DNA of 64,000 nucleotides from Pachyseris speciosa (Eukaryota; Cnidaria; Anthozoa; Scleractinia; Pachyseridae): assembly GCA_016490735.1 (NCBI GenBank), contig JAEMWC010000197.1, positions 713,501 to 777,500 on the forward strand. Direction: 5' to 3'. A model generated the notes under the pieces. It was not told where the DNA came from. It made no database searches and saw only the letters and a list, made by a program, of their open reading frames with translations. Shown here piece after piece: positions 11,684 to 22,604 of the stretch (the first letter of the stretch is position 1; every line of letters starts with the position of its first letter). The position numbers and the translations under genes were made by a program.

Positions 11684-11999
11684 TAACGGACTTATATAGA
11701 GCGTTTTCATTCAAGTGTCTACCGGCCATATTGGTTTACTGAAACAAAAGAAAATATTTGCATAAAAATATAGTTTAATTCCCAGAGATTTAGCTTGGAA
11801 CACCAACATGGCCTCCGTGACATTATGTATAAACAAACACTCTATACCGCACATAAATATTCATTTGATACACTTATTTTAGTAAACTTTACTGAACAAG
11901 AAAAGTTTCTTTTGAGGCTCTATATGATGGTTTCGAATTGTTTTTCAAGCACAAAATTAAATTTTTCCAATAGATTCAGTACAATCAAATGAAGAATGA

Positions 12000-12170
12000 T
12001 CCTCGCAGTACCGGTATCGCGAGGTCACGGGTTCAAACCCCGTTGAAGTCCTGAAATTTTTTCAGGCTTCTTTTCGCAATTGCACAAATTACGTTCACAA
12101 CTGCAAGGATCTTTCTTCATTTGACTTCATTTCCGCAGTTCATATATGATTTATTTCATATATCATGCAC
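12000..12170 (+). mobile_element. Truncated tRNA-like SINE
   Basis: Starts within the tRNA-like part (ACCGGTATCGCGAGGTCACGG, B-box-like GGGTTCAAACC). It continues into the body TTCAGGCTTCTTTTCGCAATTGCA and ends with the TTCATATATGATT palindromic tail. Two fuller, oppositely oriented copies of the same family lie at 27.42-27.90 kb. Confidence 0.7.
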
Positions 12171-12179
12171 AGATTCACT

Positions 12180-13440
12180 ACAGTCTTTATGCGATTGAAT
12201 GCGTCAAACCGCCGCTTAACCATGCTTGCCTGCTGGAAAGCACAGGCGCGCTCTCCTTCTCAGACTTACGATCTGGCCTCAGTTTTTCAAACAGCTGATA
12301 ACTTTATCCAATGGGTATGCTGTGCTGTTGTTGATGAAAATGTATTAGTTAAAGGTTGCAGTATGTTTTATCCACTTTATAGTGACTTATCCGGCGGATA
12401 AACCTAACCTATCCACCATTTGAACAATCGTAGCCTGCGTTGTAAACAGAGAAATTAGAAGAGAGTGGAAGTGAACTCACCTGATGAATGCACAGCTGTC
12501 TCACCCTCCTGTCGCTCAGCTCTCAGTGCTTTAATGTGCCCTCGACCCAGATTTTCTCGCCTTTTCAGCGGTTGTCTGCAAAAGGAGTCGACATAGTAGC
12601 CTGAACTGTAGCCGTGCCTCAATTCTCACGTGAGTAAGCGATCAAGACCACGGCTGAAATTTTCTGCAAAGTTCTCGCCCGTTGTGACTTCCCACTCGCA
12701 TCAACTTTCAGAATCTCCTGTCTGTTTATATAGCTATTGTGAGATATCAGTCGCGCATGTGCTCATGGATACTACTTGTAACGAAAGGCGGTTTTTGCGG
12801 TGTATAATGAAAATAAGTTTTCACAATGCGCTGGCGATGCATGGAGGTTAAAACGGTACTGCTTGGGCGCTGTTGGACGCGCCAGCGAGCAATCACTTGC
12901 TATGTGGCACACAGTGCCAAGGTACGCAGTCCGGTCATAGGACAAACCCGTCCGAGGAGGGAAGCAGAAGTGAATCCTCAACAAAAATCGATGGAACTCT
13001 TGAAACTGTTTCTTCGTAGACTTCAAACTACAAGCTCGCAGATAACTCAGACTTGACCATCTCGGCCGGTGTATTCAACATTGTACAGCTTACTCGTACG
13101 AAGCCCGGCTAAGTTGTAAAATACTGATACAAGCTTCCTTTATATGCTAACGCTAAGTTAATAAAGCTCGAAATCGAAAATATGACTAATTTCATGGAGC
13201 AGGCATTTTTAGAGAAAGTTGATTGGAAACTGAAATTTCTTAGAAATTGTATCGAAACAGCTTTCTTCTTAACACCATAATAATGCAATAACGATTGAAA
13301 CGTTTCCTCTACTGATGCTAACAAGTTCGCTCGATCTTGTATTTTGAAAAACTCCTCATGGGATTGAGCGCGGCTGAATAAACATTCATCTCAACAAAGA
13401 TTAGTTAAGATTACACATCTTTACGTTATCACTTTCTAGA
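12180..13440. other. Intergenic sequence
   Basis: Several short ORFs occur on both strands but none shows domain resemblance or splice-consistent conservation. I see nothing in it that I can name. Confidence 0.4.
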
Positions 13441-13452
13441 ACAGCTAAAATA

Positions 13453-13514
13453 CGTACCCTGCGAGTAGCCTCTTCCTTTTGGGAAGATCCAAGGAGACTC
13501 TGCTCGCAGGGTAT
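13453..13514. mobile_element. Palindromic mini-MITE
   Basis: A 60-bp inverted-repeat unit with ends TACCCTGCGAG and CTCGCAGGGTA. A related fragment (CTCTGCTCGCAGGGAAC) appears near 21527, supporting a dispersed family. Confidence 0.65.
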
Positions 13515-13771
13515 TTCTAAATGTGTGTCGGTCGATTTCCAAGAGCTTGAGCTCTTTTATAACGTGACAGAGAAATAACCCTTGTTATAGCCTCCCATGC
13601 AGACGTCTTTGGGCTCGTCACGCGTTCCTCCCCCACAGGCTACCCTTGTTACATATAAGACGGGGATACCCAATAGCTAATATATACTTACGACAACGTG
13701 ACAACAACCCGACAAGTTTCCCTGGTTTTTCAAAAAGGAAATTTACATTTCTTTTGTTTTTTCTATTTCTG

Positions 13772-13954
13772 CAGGCGCGGATCCAGGATTTTGAAATGGG
13801 GGGTGAATTTTTGTAATAATGTAATAGAACCAAAGCCTGGTTGAGGTGTTTGAGGGATAAGAAAAAAAAAAAAAAAAAAGAAAGAAGGGGGCTCAGAAAA
13901 AAGGGGGGGAGGGGTAAAAATTCACCCATTTCACCTCCCTTGGATCCGCGCCTG
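13772..13954. mobile_element. hAT-like MITE
   Basis: About 183 bp with inverted termini CAGGCGCGGATCCA and TGGATCCGCGCCTG, longer imperfect subterminal inverted repeats (GGGGTGAATTTTT / AAAAATTCACCC), and a central poly-A/G tract. The CAGG...CCTG ends are typical of hAT elements. The pentamer TTCTG flanks both sides. Confidence 0.75.
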
Positions 13955-14529
13955 TTCTGGTCTTTGTTTTTAAGCGATTCAACTTTTACCTTGGTACGGC
14001 CTTTTATTTATTGACTGTTCCCTGTCTTCTGACATTTCAGTTTCGATAATAACAGGGCTGAACAGCTGAAACTAAAACAAATGAACGGAGCGAAAGTTAC
14101 ACCAAAGCGGGTATTACTGCGTCACACCACGTTGCTTATTACAGTTGAAAGCCTTTGCACATAGTAACTTGCACATGCATGGTCCATTATGCTGTAAATG
14201 AATGCAACCCAACCTTATAATATTAGTCAGTATTTTACCTCTGACGACTCCTCTGACGGTTATCTATCATGGAACTTTTGCGTAAATTTGAAAGCCGTCT
14301 GGAGATGTCATCAACAATTGACAGAAATCTTCAGTATAATTTTCTTTTTTTGGAGGGAGGGGGTGGGGGCGCTCCGCAATAAACTTCGGTTTCTGACGTC
14401 AGAGTAACAGAAACTGCAGTGAAAAGCGAAAGTTAAACAGCCCACGTGTCAGCGTTTTAAAGTTCTGAAGTTCCGCCACAGTCAGCCACACGTACTCTAC
14501 CTTAAATGCTATCCGTGTAAAACCACACG

Positions 14530-15111
14530 ATGGGTTCGGCAATGTCACTTGAGGATCAAACAAGGAGACAACACCTAGATGATGAACTAAAGACGATGGA
14601 ACGTAGCTTGCACGTGACAGCCACATCTCACTATTTATCCTCCGAATATTACACTGACTGGGATAGAAAGCTACAACACGCGTCTTACTTAACAGGAACG
14701 TTAGGGACTGCAGGCATTGTTTTTTCAAAACTGAGATGGAAAACGGTTTCTGAAAGGCATCCTTGTCTCGCTCCAATAATCGCTGCCACCTCCGCAACCA
14801 TGTCTCTCTTTGCACTGGGCGTGAACATTCCCCGTGTTCCGAATTCACCCCGCACCTTGCATCAATTACACTTCAGATCTGGGATCGAATGCCAGAACCT
14901 GCAAAAACGAGCGAGATTTTTCGCCAAAACGGACGTGTGGAACTCCGGCCTGCCATGGACCGTTCTCGCGTCAAGGTATGAAAGTTTGCTCAGAGAAAAG
15001 AAAGAAGTTAACAGCAGGATTAAGTCCGAGGAATGGGCTTATCGCGCGGCCTTGGAGAAAATAGGGAAACGAGATAAAGAAAAAAGACAGAAAGGAGAAA
15101 GAGTCATATGA
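14530..15111 (+). CDS. SLATT-like 2TM protein 3 (single exon)
   Basis: Intact intronless ORF of 193 residues, paralogous to genes 1 and 2. It has the same order: N-terminal charged helix, VTATSHYLSSEYY, two hydrophobic helices around residues 52-72 and 83-103 separated by a PCLAPI loop, LHFRSGIECQNLQKRARFF, W-x-x-L-A-x-R-Y, and a KKEVNSRIKSEEWAYRAALE tail ending in Lys/Arg/Glu repeats. The N-terminus MGSAMS matches the N-myristoylation consensus (Gly2, Ser6). Sequence is closer to gene 1 than to gene 2 in the C-terminal half. The long minus-strand ORF overlapping it (14399-14848) is a shadow. Confidence 0.7.
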   Translation: MGSAMSLEDQTRRQHLDDELKTMERSLHVTATSHYLSSEYYTDWDRKLQHASYLTGTLGTAGIVFSKLRWKTVSERHPCLAPIIAATSATMSLFALGVNIPRVPNSPRTLHQLHFRSGIECQNLQKRARFFAKTDVWNSGLPWTVLASRYESLLREKKEVNSRIKSEEWAYRAALEKIGKRDKEKRQKGERVI

Positions 15112-15790
15112 AGCAAACAGATCCTGTTGGCAAAATAGTACATCAAAGATCTTCAGAATCACTGAAATTTAATAAAATAAATCACATTTCTATTCTTCAA
15201 ATATTGGTAAGTGCTTTGAATTTGTCAAGTCCCCGACATTTCATTTTCATTCGAGCCGTGAGTTTTGGACATCCCTGTCCGTGACATGAAAAATCCAACC
15301 AAAATGGCAAATAAAAGCTTTCTTTCCTCATTGAATTTGAATGTTCGTTTATGGAATCGTTTGTTCAAAGCTCGTGAATAATGTTTACAAGTCGGGGTAA
15401 CCGTTACCATACCAGGAAAAAGTCAGGGGAAAACAACAGTCCGTGCGCGCGAAGCGTTTTCTTCACACGATATACACGTGACAGAGTTCCCTCTTCCCTG
15501 CCCTCCTCATAGGTGCACTAGTGTCACGGATGTTTTGCGGTTTTTAGGTAAAAAATTCCTTCAGATCATCATTTAATATCTTTAATCAAACACAAAATGT
15601 TTCTGCAGAACTAAGAGGAGTTTAGGTATCAGATGAAATTTTGAGGGGAGAGCAGGCCTTGCATTTTTTCGCGATTTCTTCACTGACAACACAATCTCAG
15701 GACCCGTTGAGCGTCATCCCTGGAAACATAGCATTATGCCGAAAATTATGCTCATGTTTTAACATTATGCTCCATTCACTAATTCAATAT
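15112..15790. other. Intergenic sequence
   Basis: Contains an AATAAA-type signal soon after SLATT-like gene 3 (near 15170), plausibly its polyadenylation signal. Otherwise nothing recognised. Confidence 0.4.
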
Positions 15791-15795
15791 AATAG

Positions 15796-16010
15796 CTTTT
15801 AACCCTTTCCTCCCTAAGAGTGACTTTACAGATTTTACTGTAACGCCAGAAGATTTTACTCATCAAAGGGAGAGCCCTTAGAGGTTAAAGGGTTAAAAAA
15901 CTATCTCCCTTAAACCTTTACTCCCTAAGAGTGACTTACAGATTTTACTCTGTGTAACGCCAGACGTTTTACTCGTCAAAGGGAGACCCCTTAGGGGTAA
16001 AAGGGTTAAG
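15796..16010. mobile_element. Tandem pair of TTAACCC-type MITEs
   Basis: Two adjacent copies (about 15797-15897 and 15912-16008) of a 100-bp unit that starts AACCCTTTxCTCCCTAAGAG and ends AAAGGGTTAA. Each unit is itself an inverted repeat. Confidence 0.7.
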
Positions 16011-16019
16011 AGACCTCCA

Positions 16020-16950
16020 CCCCCATCCCCCCTCCTGCTAGCCTCCTTCGCAGACGTCTTTGGGCTCGTCACGCGTTCCACCAACAGGGAAAATGTACTT
16101 AGGATAATAGACTTACTGAAGTTCAGAACACACCATTTTATTGGACCAAATTCCTCAAAGTGTAAGCTATAAAAGTCAACTTTGTTGTCAGCTGTGCACT
16201 GCTCACAGTGCTCAGTCAATTTAAACTGAGCACTTTATCAACCACATGTTGAAACATCATATTATAAAAGAACTAGAAATGGAGTTAAAGACGCTTATGT
16301 TTCAGAATTTAATTCATTATGCTTGATGCTCTGGCTATAGCATTATGCCAGCAAATTATGCCAGCATAATATATCTGACCCTAACACCAAAGGACGAGTT
16401 GAGTTTAACAATGATAACTAGACTGATGAGTTATTTGTAATACAATGGCTTCAAATGCAAAGAAGCCTATGGTCCTTCAGCATGAATAAAATGGCTTTAG
16501 CCTCTGAAGCAAGATTATACAAAATGCAATCTAAAGTTGACAGCTTTCAGTACAATACTATGCCAGATGATCCGAGTTCAGTCAGCTGACTTATCCCATC
16601 AAAGGTACTGACAAGCTTGCTGTACATCACCGAATACCTGAAATTTATCAGGAATAGGATGTGATGCTAACAACACTATAGATAAGCAATTTTCAAAGTC
16701 AGTCCCTTGTCTACAGCCTCTTCTTCAAAGAAGAGCCTGATTGCAAAAGGCAGAAGCAAGAGATAATTTTATACCATGGGATCAAAATATTTCTGGATTA
16801 TTGTTTACAATGAGGTAAATACAGGATGTCATAACCACAAGAGTAGGAGTGGGATAATTAATTACTCACCGAGGTGGAGGTGAATAGTGGTGGATATTTG
16901 CAGTGAGGTAAATATCCACCACTTTCACCGACACTGAGGTGAATAATATT
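16020..16950. other. Non-coding repeat-rich sequence
   Basis: The stretch GCAGACGTCTTTGGGCTCGT at about 16050 repeats one near 13602, showing a dispersed repeat. No gene was recognised. Confidence 0.4.
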
Positions 16951-16952
16951 GT

Positions 16953-17151
16953 TTTAGTATATACCACACAAGTGGAATAACTAGTGGACCAAAACATTAC
17001 TTTGTCTGACAATATACCGACAAGTGGTCGGAAATTTTGAAACCTCGGGCACTGGCTGCTCAGAGGTGAATAGTACTTGCTAATCACCTCCAAGTTAACC
17101 AATCAGAGTGCATGAAAAGTACTATTCACTTGTGTGGTATATACTAATTTA
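16953..17151. mobile_element. MITE with AGTATATACCACACAAGTG ends
   Basis: Inverted termini of about 24 bp (TTAGTATATACCACACAAGTG at left and its complement at right) enclose roughly 150 bp of unrelated sequence. Confidence 0.75.
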
Positions 17152-17159
17152 GAATATAA

Positions 17160-17945
17160 TAATATAATAATTAGGGGCGTTTGTGCCAATTAGCTCTCTT
17201 TAAATTAGCTCTCCTTTGGCCTGCAGACTGGTTATCATGTCAGATACATAGGCCTGTGGTTATCTTGTGATTTGAGGGCCTGAATTTGGAAAATTAGTTT
17301 ATGACTTTAGCTGAAACCCAAGCAAAGGAAATCAATCATGCATCAGATCCTTTTGCTTCTGTTTCTAGAGGTTTTGGTAAAAGTCACACACTAATTCATC
17401 AAATTCTAGAATTAAGATCAAAACACAAATAAGGACCTAAGTTTCTGACAAGACATTCAGTCTTTATGCCAAAGGAGAGCAAATTTTAGGGAAATTAAGA
17501 TGTAAGGCCAAATTGGCACAAACTCCCTTCTTACACCAAGCTCTTCCATTAGAGGTGCTGAAATCGCACCTTAGGCCTTAAGGTAGCTGAAACAGGCAGT
17601 GCTTACTACAGTCTTTGTGTCATGAAGCACTCCTGGTTAGAATGCTTTTCTCTCACAGGTTTACCCCAGCTTTCTGTTACCAATGCCCATTCATGCACCT
17701 GAGTGAAGAAAGAGAATGTGGAGCAGTGTTACTTGTCTAACAAAACAAGACACCATTCTAGAGGCATCACTCCATCCTTGAACCACCAACTCTTCTTTCA
17801 TATCAGACTAGCCACCCCTCCATGGCAGTCACAAAACAATACAATTATTTGGTTTATTTATCCCAAGACTGTTTACCAGTTTTTACAGACCACAGTTTAC
17901 AGGCATCTTGTCAGAAAAAACAACTTAAATTACCCACTCAAAATG
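17160..17945. other. Non-coding sequence
   Basis: No gene or repeat family could be supported. Confidence 0.35.
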
Positions 17946-17947
17946 AG

Positions 17948-18166
17948 GCGGAGACTGTTACTAGTGAAGGATTGTGGGATCATTTGTGTAGACGAAAGAT
18001 GACAAACATTTCATTTTTTGGTGTTTTCAAGGTCCGTAGCTTTGCTCTTCTTAATTCTGCTTCTCAGAGCAATGCTACTGGCTTTGAAAATGCTGAAAAA
18101 TGACGTGTTTGTCATCTTCTATCTACCCAAATGATCCCACAATCCTTCACTAGTACCAGTCTCTTC
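17948..18166. mobile_element. Foldback MITE with 70-80 bp arms
   Basis: The left arm, starting GAGACTGTTACTAGTGAAGG, recurs inverted at 18095-18166 with about 90% identity. The arms are joined by a short centre. The short ORFs called here are within the palindrome and not genes. Confidence 0.7.
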
Positions 18167-18614
18167 ATCGCTTTTTGGAGAGGGCAATAGGTAAATGGTG
18201 ATGTAGTGGTCATAACCATGCCAACCTTCTAGAAATATTTTCAGCTCTAATGGCTTTATCAGTTGCACCTTGGTGTACCAACTCCATATAAAATCATTGC
18301 AAATACATCAGAAATTGAATAAGAAGTGCACAAGGTGTTAATTAATTAAAGAGTTTTAATTGCAAATGAGTGGGTGAGTGTTATGTGCTAATTCAGTGTA
18401 AAGAAATTGTAATTCTCATCTCAAAATTTCAGAAAATTAGGTTAAAATGTTATATATAGACTGAGATATATTATTCAATTTCTATGTGCATTACAACTCT
18501 TCTCTGCATGACTCTCAATATTTTAATTCTTATAAATTATCATAAAATCCATCTAGATTTAAATATACAGTCAAAAAATGCCATAAATATAAAAAGCTAT
18601 ATTTTAGTCACCTG

Positions 18615-19075
18615 TCAGTCCATTTGGTCACCTTTCTGTCTAGTTCTAAGATAATAAAATGCTATTATTCCTGGCAGTAATATACCAACAATAAATACAG
18701 TTGCTATAATTCCCTTCCATCCAATACCGCAAGCAGTGCCAAGGGTCTTCTCCTGCTGTTCTCGCAGTTTCAATGGATTTATACAGTTAACAGTCAATTT
18801 CCTGGCAACCTCATCCAGATTATGTTTGCGTAAAGGAGTAGATTTACAAATCAACTTGAGATCATCATCCATGTGTTGTAGAAAGCTGTTTGGTGAGTCA
18901 AGTGCAGAGCGGATACTAATAACAGTTCTCACGCAATCTCCATTAGGCTCACCATCCTCGTAATCTGACTTGTCGTCATCATCAATATCTCCAGATATGG
19001 ATGGCATTTTTAATGGTGGAGGCCTAATTCTCTTATCTGCTGTTTCTGTGAGCAACCCGTGTGGTTGAACTGGGA
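18615..19075 (-). CDS. Putative 3' exon of a single-pass membrane protein
   Basis: An open frame of at least 147 codons ends with TGA at 18615. It opens with a Pro-rich stretch, then an acidic tract (SISGDIDDDDKSDYEDGE). A helical region with conserved-looking Cys residues follows, then one hydrophobic segment of about 22 residues (GIIATVFIVGILLPGIIAFYY), closed by a basic/acidic tail, as in a tail-anchored or type I protein. No ATG starts it; the frame stays open upstream toward possible acceptor AG sites near 19080, so this is more likely a terminal exon than a whole gene. No family was recognised and upstream exons were not found before the LINE fragments begin at about 19080. Confidence 0.4.
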
Positions 19076-19079
19076 TTTT

Positions 19080-19205
19080 GATAGTCTTTAGTGCATTTTT
19101 TTTATTGTAATGTCTTTATTGTAATGTCTTTTTATTGTAATGTCTTTCGTAATTCAGCCTATGGCTGCAAGTTATTAAGACAATAAAGCATCTATCTATC
19201 TAGAA
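19080..19205 (+). mobile_element. LINE 3' end fragment
   Basis: Sequence CAGCCTATGGCTGCAAG followed by AATAAAGCATC and a (TATC)n tail is the 3' end of a CR1/L2-like LINE. A TTTATTGTAATGTC motif is repeated three times just upstream. Confidence 0.65.
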
Positions 19206-19284
19206 GTCTTGATCACTGAATAAATTGTTGGCTCTCTTCACTTCAGCTACCTTTGAATACAAAAGTTACTACTCAATAAGTGGC

Positions 19285-19475
19285 TCTGCTACATACATTT
19301 AATCATCCCAAGCTGACCTTGAGGTTGTTTCTATTGAATATTTTGTGGAGCTTGTGTGACTTTGGGAAATGCTTATCGACCAGGCAAAGGAATGATTTAG
19401 CGATGTTCGTTCGAACATTCTGGCTGTATGGTGGGTTAAACCATATGATGTTTCTTGACCTGTTTCTGGATTTTG
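19285..19475 (-). mobile_element. Penelope-like element fragment
   Basis: The minus strand encodes [37 protein letters not shown]. This is the region between RT and GIY-YIG typical of Penelope-like retroelements. Both ends are truncated, and the right end abuts a plus-strand LINE. Confidence 0.75.
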
Positions 19476-19479
19476 CTCT

Positions 19480-20810
19480 TCCTTGGTCTTGATTTTTATG
19501 GTGTGAGCGACAATTCAGTGGCACTCTTACGAAGTTATTTATCATGCCGATATCAACGAGTTAAGTTGGGCCATACCTTCTCCACCTGGATGGGTGTGTC
19601 GGCAGGAGTGCCACAGCGGTCCTTACTTGGACCATTATTGTTTAATAATGATTAGTTTGATCTTACATCTTACATCTTACATCATTTGAAATGATAGTTT
19701 GATCTTATATCTGCTATTAGCGATTGTAGGCTGATAAGCTACGCAGATGACACTAAACTCCATCTATCGCATCAGGATCCCCAAGTCGTACAAGACGGTA
19801 TAAATCTAGACCTGACTAACACCATACAGTGGTTTCAACAAAATGGCATGATAGCGAATCCGGATAAATATCAGGCTTTGGTGCTGGGAAACACGGCTCA
19901 TTATTTCGATATAAAATGCGAAGAAAAACCGATACCTGTTTCCAACGAGATACAGCTACTAGGCGTAACATTAGATAACAAGTTGAAATTCGACTCTCAT
20001 GTCGCATCTATCTGCCGAAAGGCAGGTGGACAAGTAAATGCCTTAAATAGGCTTAAGAATGTTCTGCCTTGTAAAACTAAGGAAGCACTATGTCGTGCTT
20101 TTATCTTACCGCATTTTGATTATTGTAGTCAAATATGGCACCATAATGTGGAGCCAGGGACAACAAGAAACTGGAGAGAGTAAATGAACGTGCGCTTAGA
20201 TTTGTATATAAGGACAAGAAAAGCTCTTATGATAGGTTGCTAAATTGGATTGGTTTGCATAGCACGCTAGAGGGACGTCGTATCCAGGATATGTTAATCA
20301 CAATAAATAGTTGTTTTCAGGAGAGGGCACCGACCCCTATTGTAAACCTATTCAAGGTAAAGGACATCAAATATAACTTAAGGGGCACGAACATGCTCTC
20401 ATTACCCAAAGTAAGCAGCACCAAGCATGGTCTCAGGTCTTTTCGGTACTTCGCAGCAAAGACATGGAATGCGTTGTCGGATTCGATTCGTGCCATGGCC
20501 GGCAAAGGGGAATGTTTAAGAAATATTCGCCATGTCGCTTTCTAAAATTGTTATTATTGTAGTTATGTAGCTTTTTAAATTGTAATTTTTAATTCATAAT
20601 TATACATGTACTAACAAATAATTAGATTTCTTAGAAAATTTTAGATTCTTAAATTTTTAGATTGTTAGCTAAATTTAATCCTTCTTTTAGTTGTTATTTA
20701 TTTGTTTATTTGTGGGCTTCCTGCGAAGTAGCTTTTAGCTAAGTGGAGTGCCACGTAAAATAAAGTTCTGTCTGTTCTGTCTGTCTGTCTGTCTGTCTGT
20801 TCATTGTACC
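19480..20810 (+). mobile_element. 5'-truncated LINE with RT domain, frameshifted
   Basis: The plus strand carries RT pieces in order: LLRSYLSCRYQRVKLG, GVPQ...LLGPLLFN, the catalytic YADDT block (about 19740), then ANPDKYQALVLG, LLGVTLDNKL, FILPHFDYC and the C-terminal AAKTWNALSDSIR. At least three frame changes and a small direct repeat (TCTTACATCTTACATC) interrupt it. The 3' end has AATAAAG and a (CTGT)n tail at 20760-20800, typical of L2/CR1-like LINEs. Confidence 0.85.
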
Positions 20811-22600
20811 CGCTGGATTTCAGGGCATTGTTGTACAACTGTGAGGATTTATCGAACTCGTCTTGGCCGCAGGACAAACTCGATACCCTAGTGCCTATGG
20901 ATGTTGGAATTTGCCTAATTATAGACGGAGGGTGATTGGATTTGGCGTTAATGTACAACGGATCGTTGTCGGGTTTTCTGTACGGGTAATCAGGAGTGCT
21001 CAACGACTTCTTTTTCTAAAAAGTATTCTTATCCGTCCACACAACAAATTGACACTAGAGCAGTCACACCTGATTAATAATTAACTTTCGTGGGAAAAAA
21101 GGGCCGATCCTCAGTTCCAGCAAGCGTCAGTTTCTAGGATTCTAAGCCAGCAAGGAAATTTACACAAAACTCAACTCCCAGCCAGGAGAGCTTTCAAATC
21201 TTTGTTGTTTACCAGCAAATCGGATTCAAAAAGATATTCGCCAGCCAGCAATTGTGAGAAAAGTTCCCGGTTCCCAGCAAAACGGAAATTTAACTCTAAC
21301 GGTTTAAAAAAAGTGGACTTAAGGGTTTGTAATTGAAGAATTCCCAATAACGTTATTTCTCTCTTTTCCAACCTTGACAAAGCCAGTCTCAAGGCAATAG
21401 ACTGTCATTGTGCACTCAGCTGTATAAATTGGTAGATGCCACTACAGTAACGTTATTACAAAGAAAAGGCCTTACTTGTCATTAAATCCTGACAATGAAC
21501 ATCCTCCTCCCTTCGCCGCCAGAGACCTCTGCTCGCAGGGAACCTCCTCCCTTGGTGAAGCACGTACTCTGCAAATTTACCCCTTCACAGCGCCTCTCCT
21601 TGCGATACATCTGAAAACCCTAATCTCTTCACGATGGTTCTCATTTAGGTCGTCTTTCTTAATTTCTACGTTTGTATAATAACAGCAAGCAAGCAGCAAG
21701 TATCCGCCCAAAGGCAAGCTTAATGTTCATATTTTCAGGTATCGTTTGGAATTGGCGAAGCCATTTCAGATGCTGTTTGAAAGTATTGATCTCTAAGAAT
21801 GCTGCAAAACGATTTCTGTACACGGAAACTGTTGATTACAGCGACATTGCGCATTCTAGTGAACAAAGGCCTTAAATTGTTCCTTTTGTTTTTTTTATAA
21901 ACATGCTGTAATACAACCTTATAATCATGGTATACTTTCTTATTTTTAATCTTGCGCAACCTCGAGCACTTGCTCACTTGAAAATCAAAGTTGAATGATA
22001 TTTTCTTACAGAATTGTTTCAAATACAGAGAGAATTTGCAACTCCATTTGAAAAAATGTCGCCACCAGAACTAAACAAATGTCTTAAGAAATTTTATCTG
22101 TAGTACTAATAAATAGTACTAATTAATAAACAGGATCGACTGCCACTAAAATTCGAAAAATTCCGCTTTCCTCTCAAATGCAATGGTTCTAGCTGGAAAT
22201 ATCTACTCCATTTTAAAAGCGCCATACTCGGATTGCTTTATTCCATTGTTTGCATCTGTTGTGATTTTTTCAGAATAATTGCTTTTGGTTTTGTTTGTAC
22301 GACACTCAACTGAAACTACTCTAGCCTTAGCTTTTTCCATTTATGCATGTCCTACAACTTTCTTTCAGGTGCGTGAACAGACTCTATAACTTCATTTTTT
22401 CTTCAAAGGGCTGCGGATGAGGACGAATACAATTCAACAGAAGTGTCAGTTTTACTTAGGATAACGGCCTGATTGTCTTGAAAACGTTACTGTTAGTTTA
22501 TCTCACCTAACTTCATCCACTGAGCCATGTTTGAACTACTTTGCGAGTAACTTTCATCAAGTACTGCCCAGTTTAGTTTACTTACGTACAGCTGTAATTT
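20810..22600. other. Non-coding sequence
   Basis: Only short ORFs without family resemblance. Repeated CCAGCAA motifs occur at 21110-21290, and a fragment of the mini-MITE seen at 13.45 kb lies near 21527. Confidence 0.4.
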
Positions 22601-22604
22601 CCAC

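Noticed and set aside
14399..14848. 149-codon minus-strand ORF
   Set aside because: Antisense shadow of SLATT-like gene 3.
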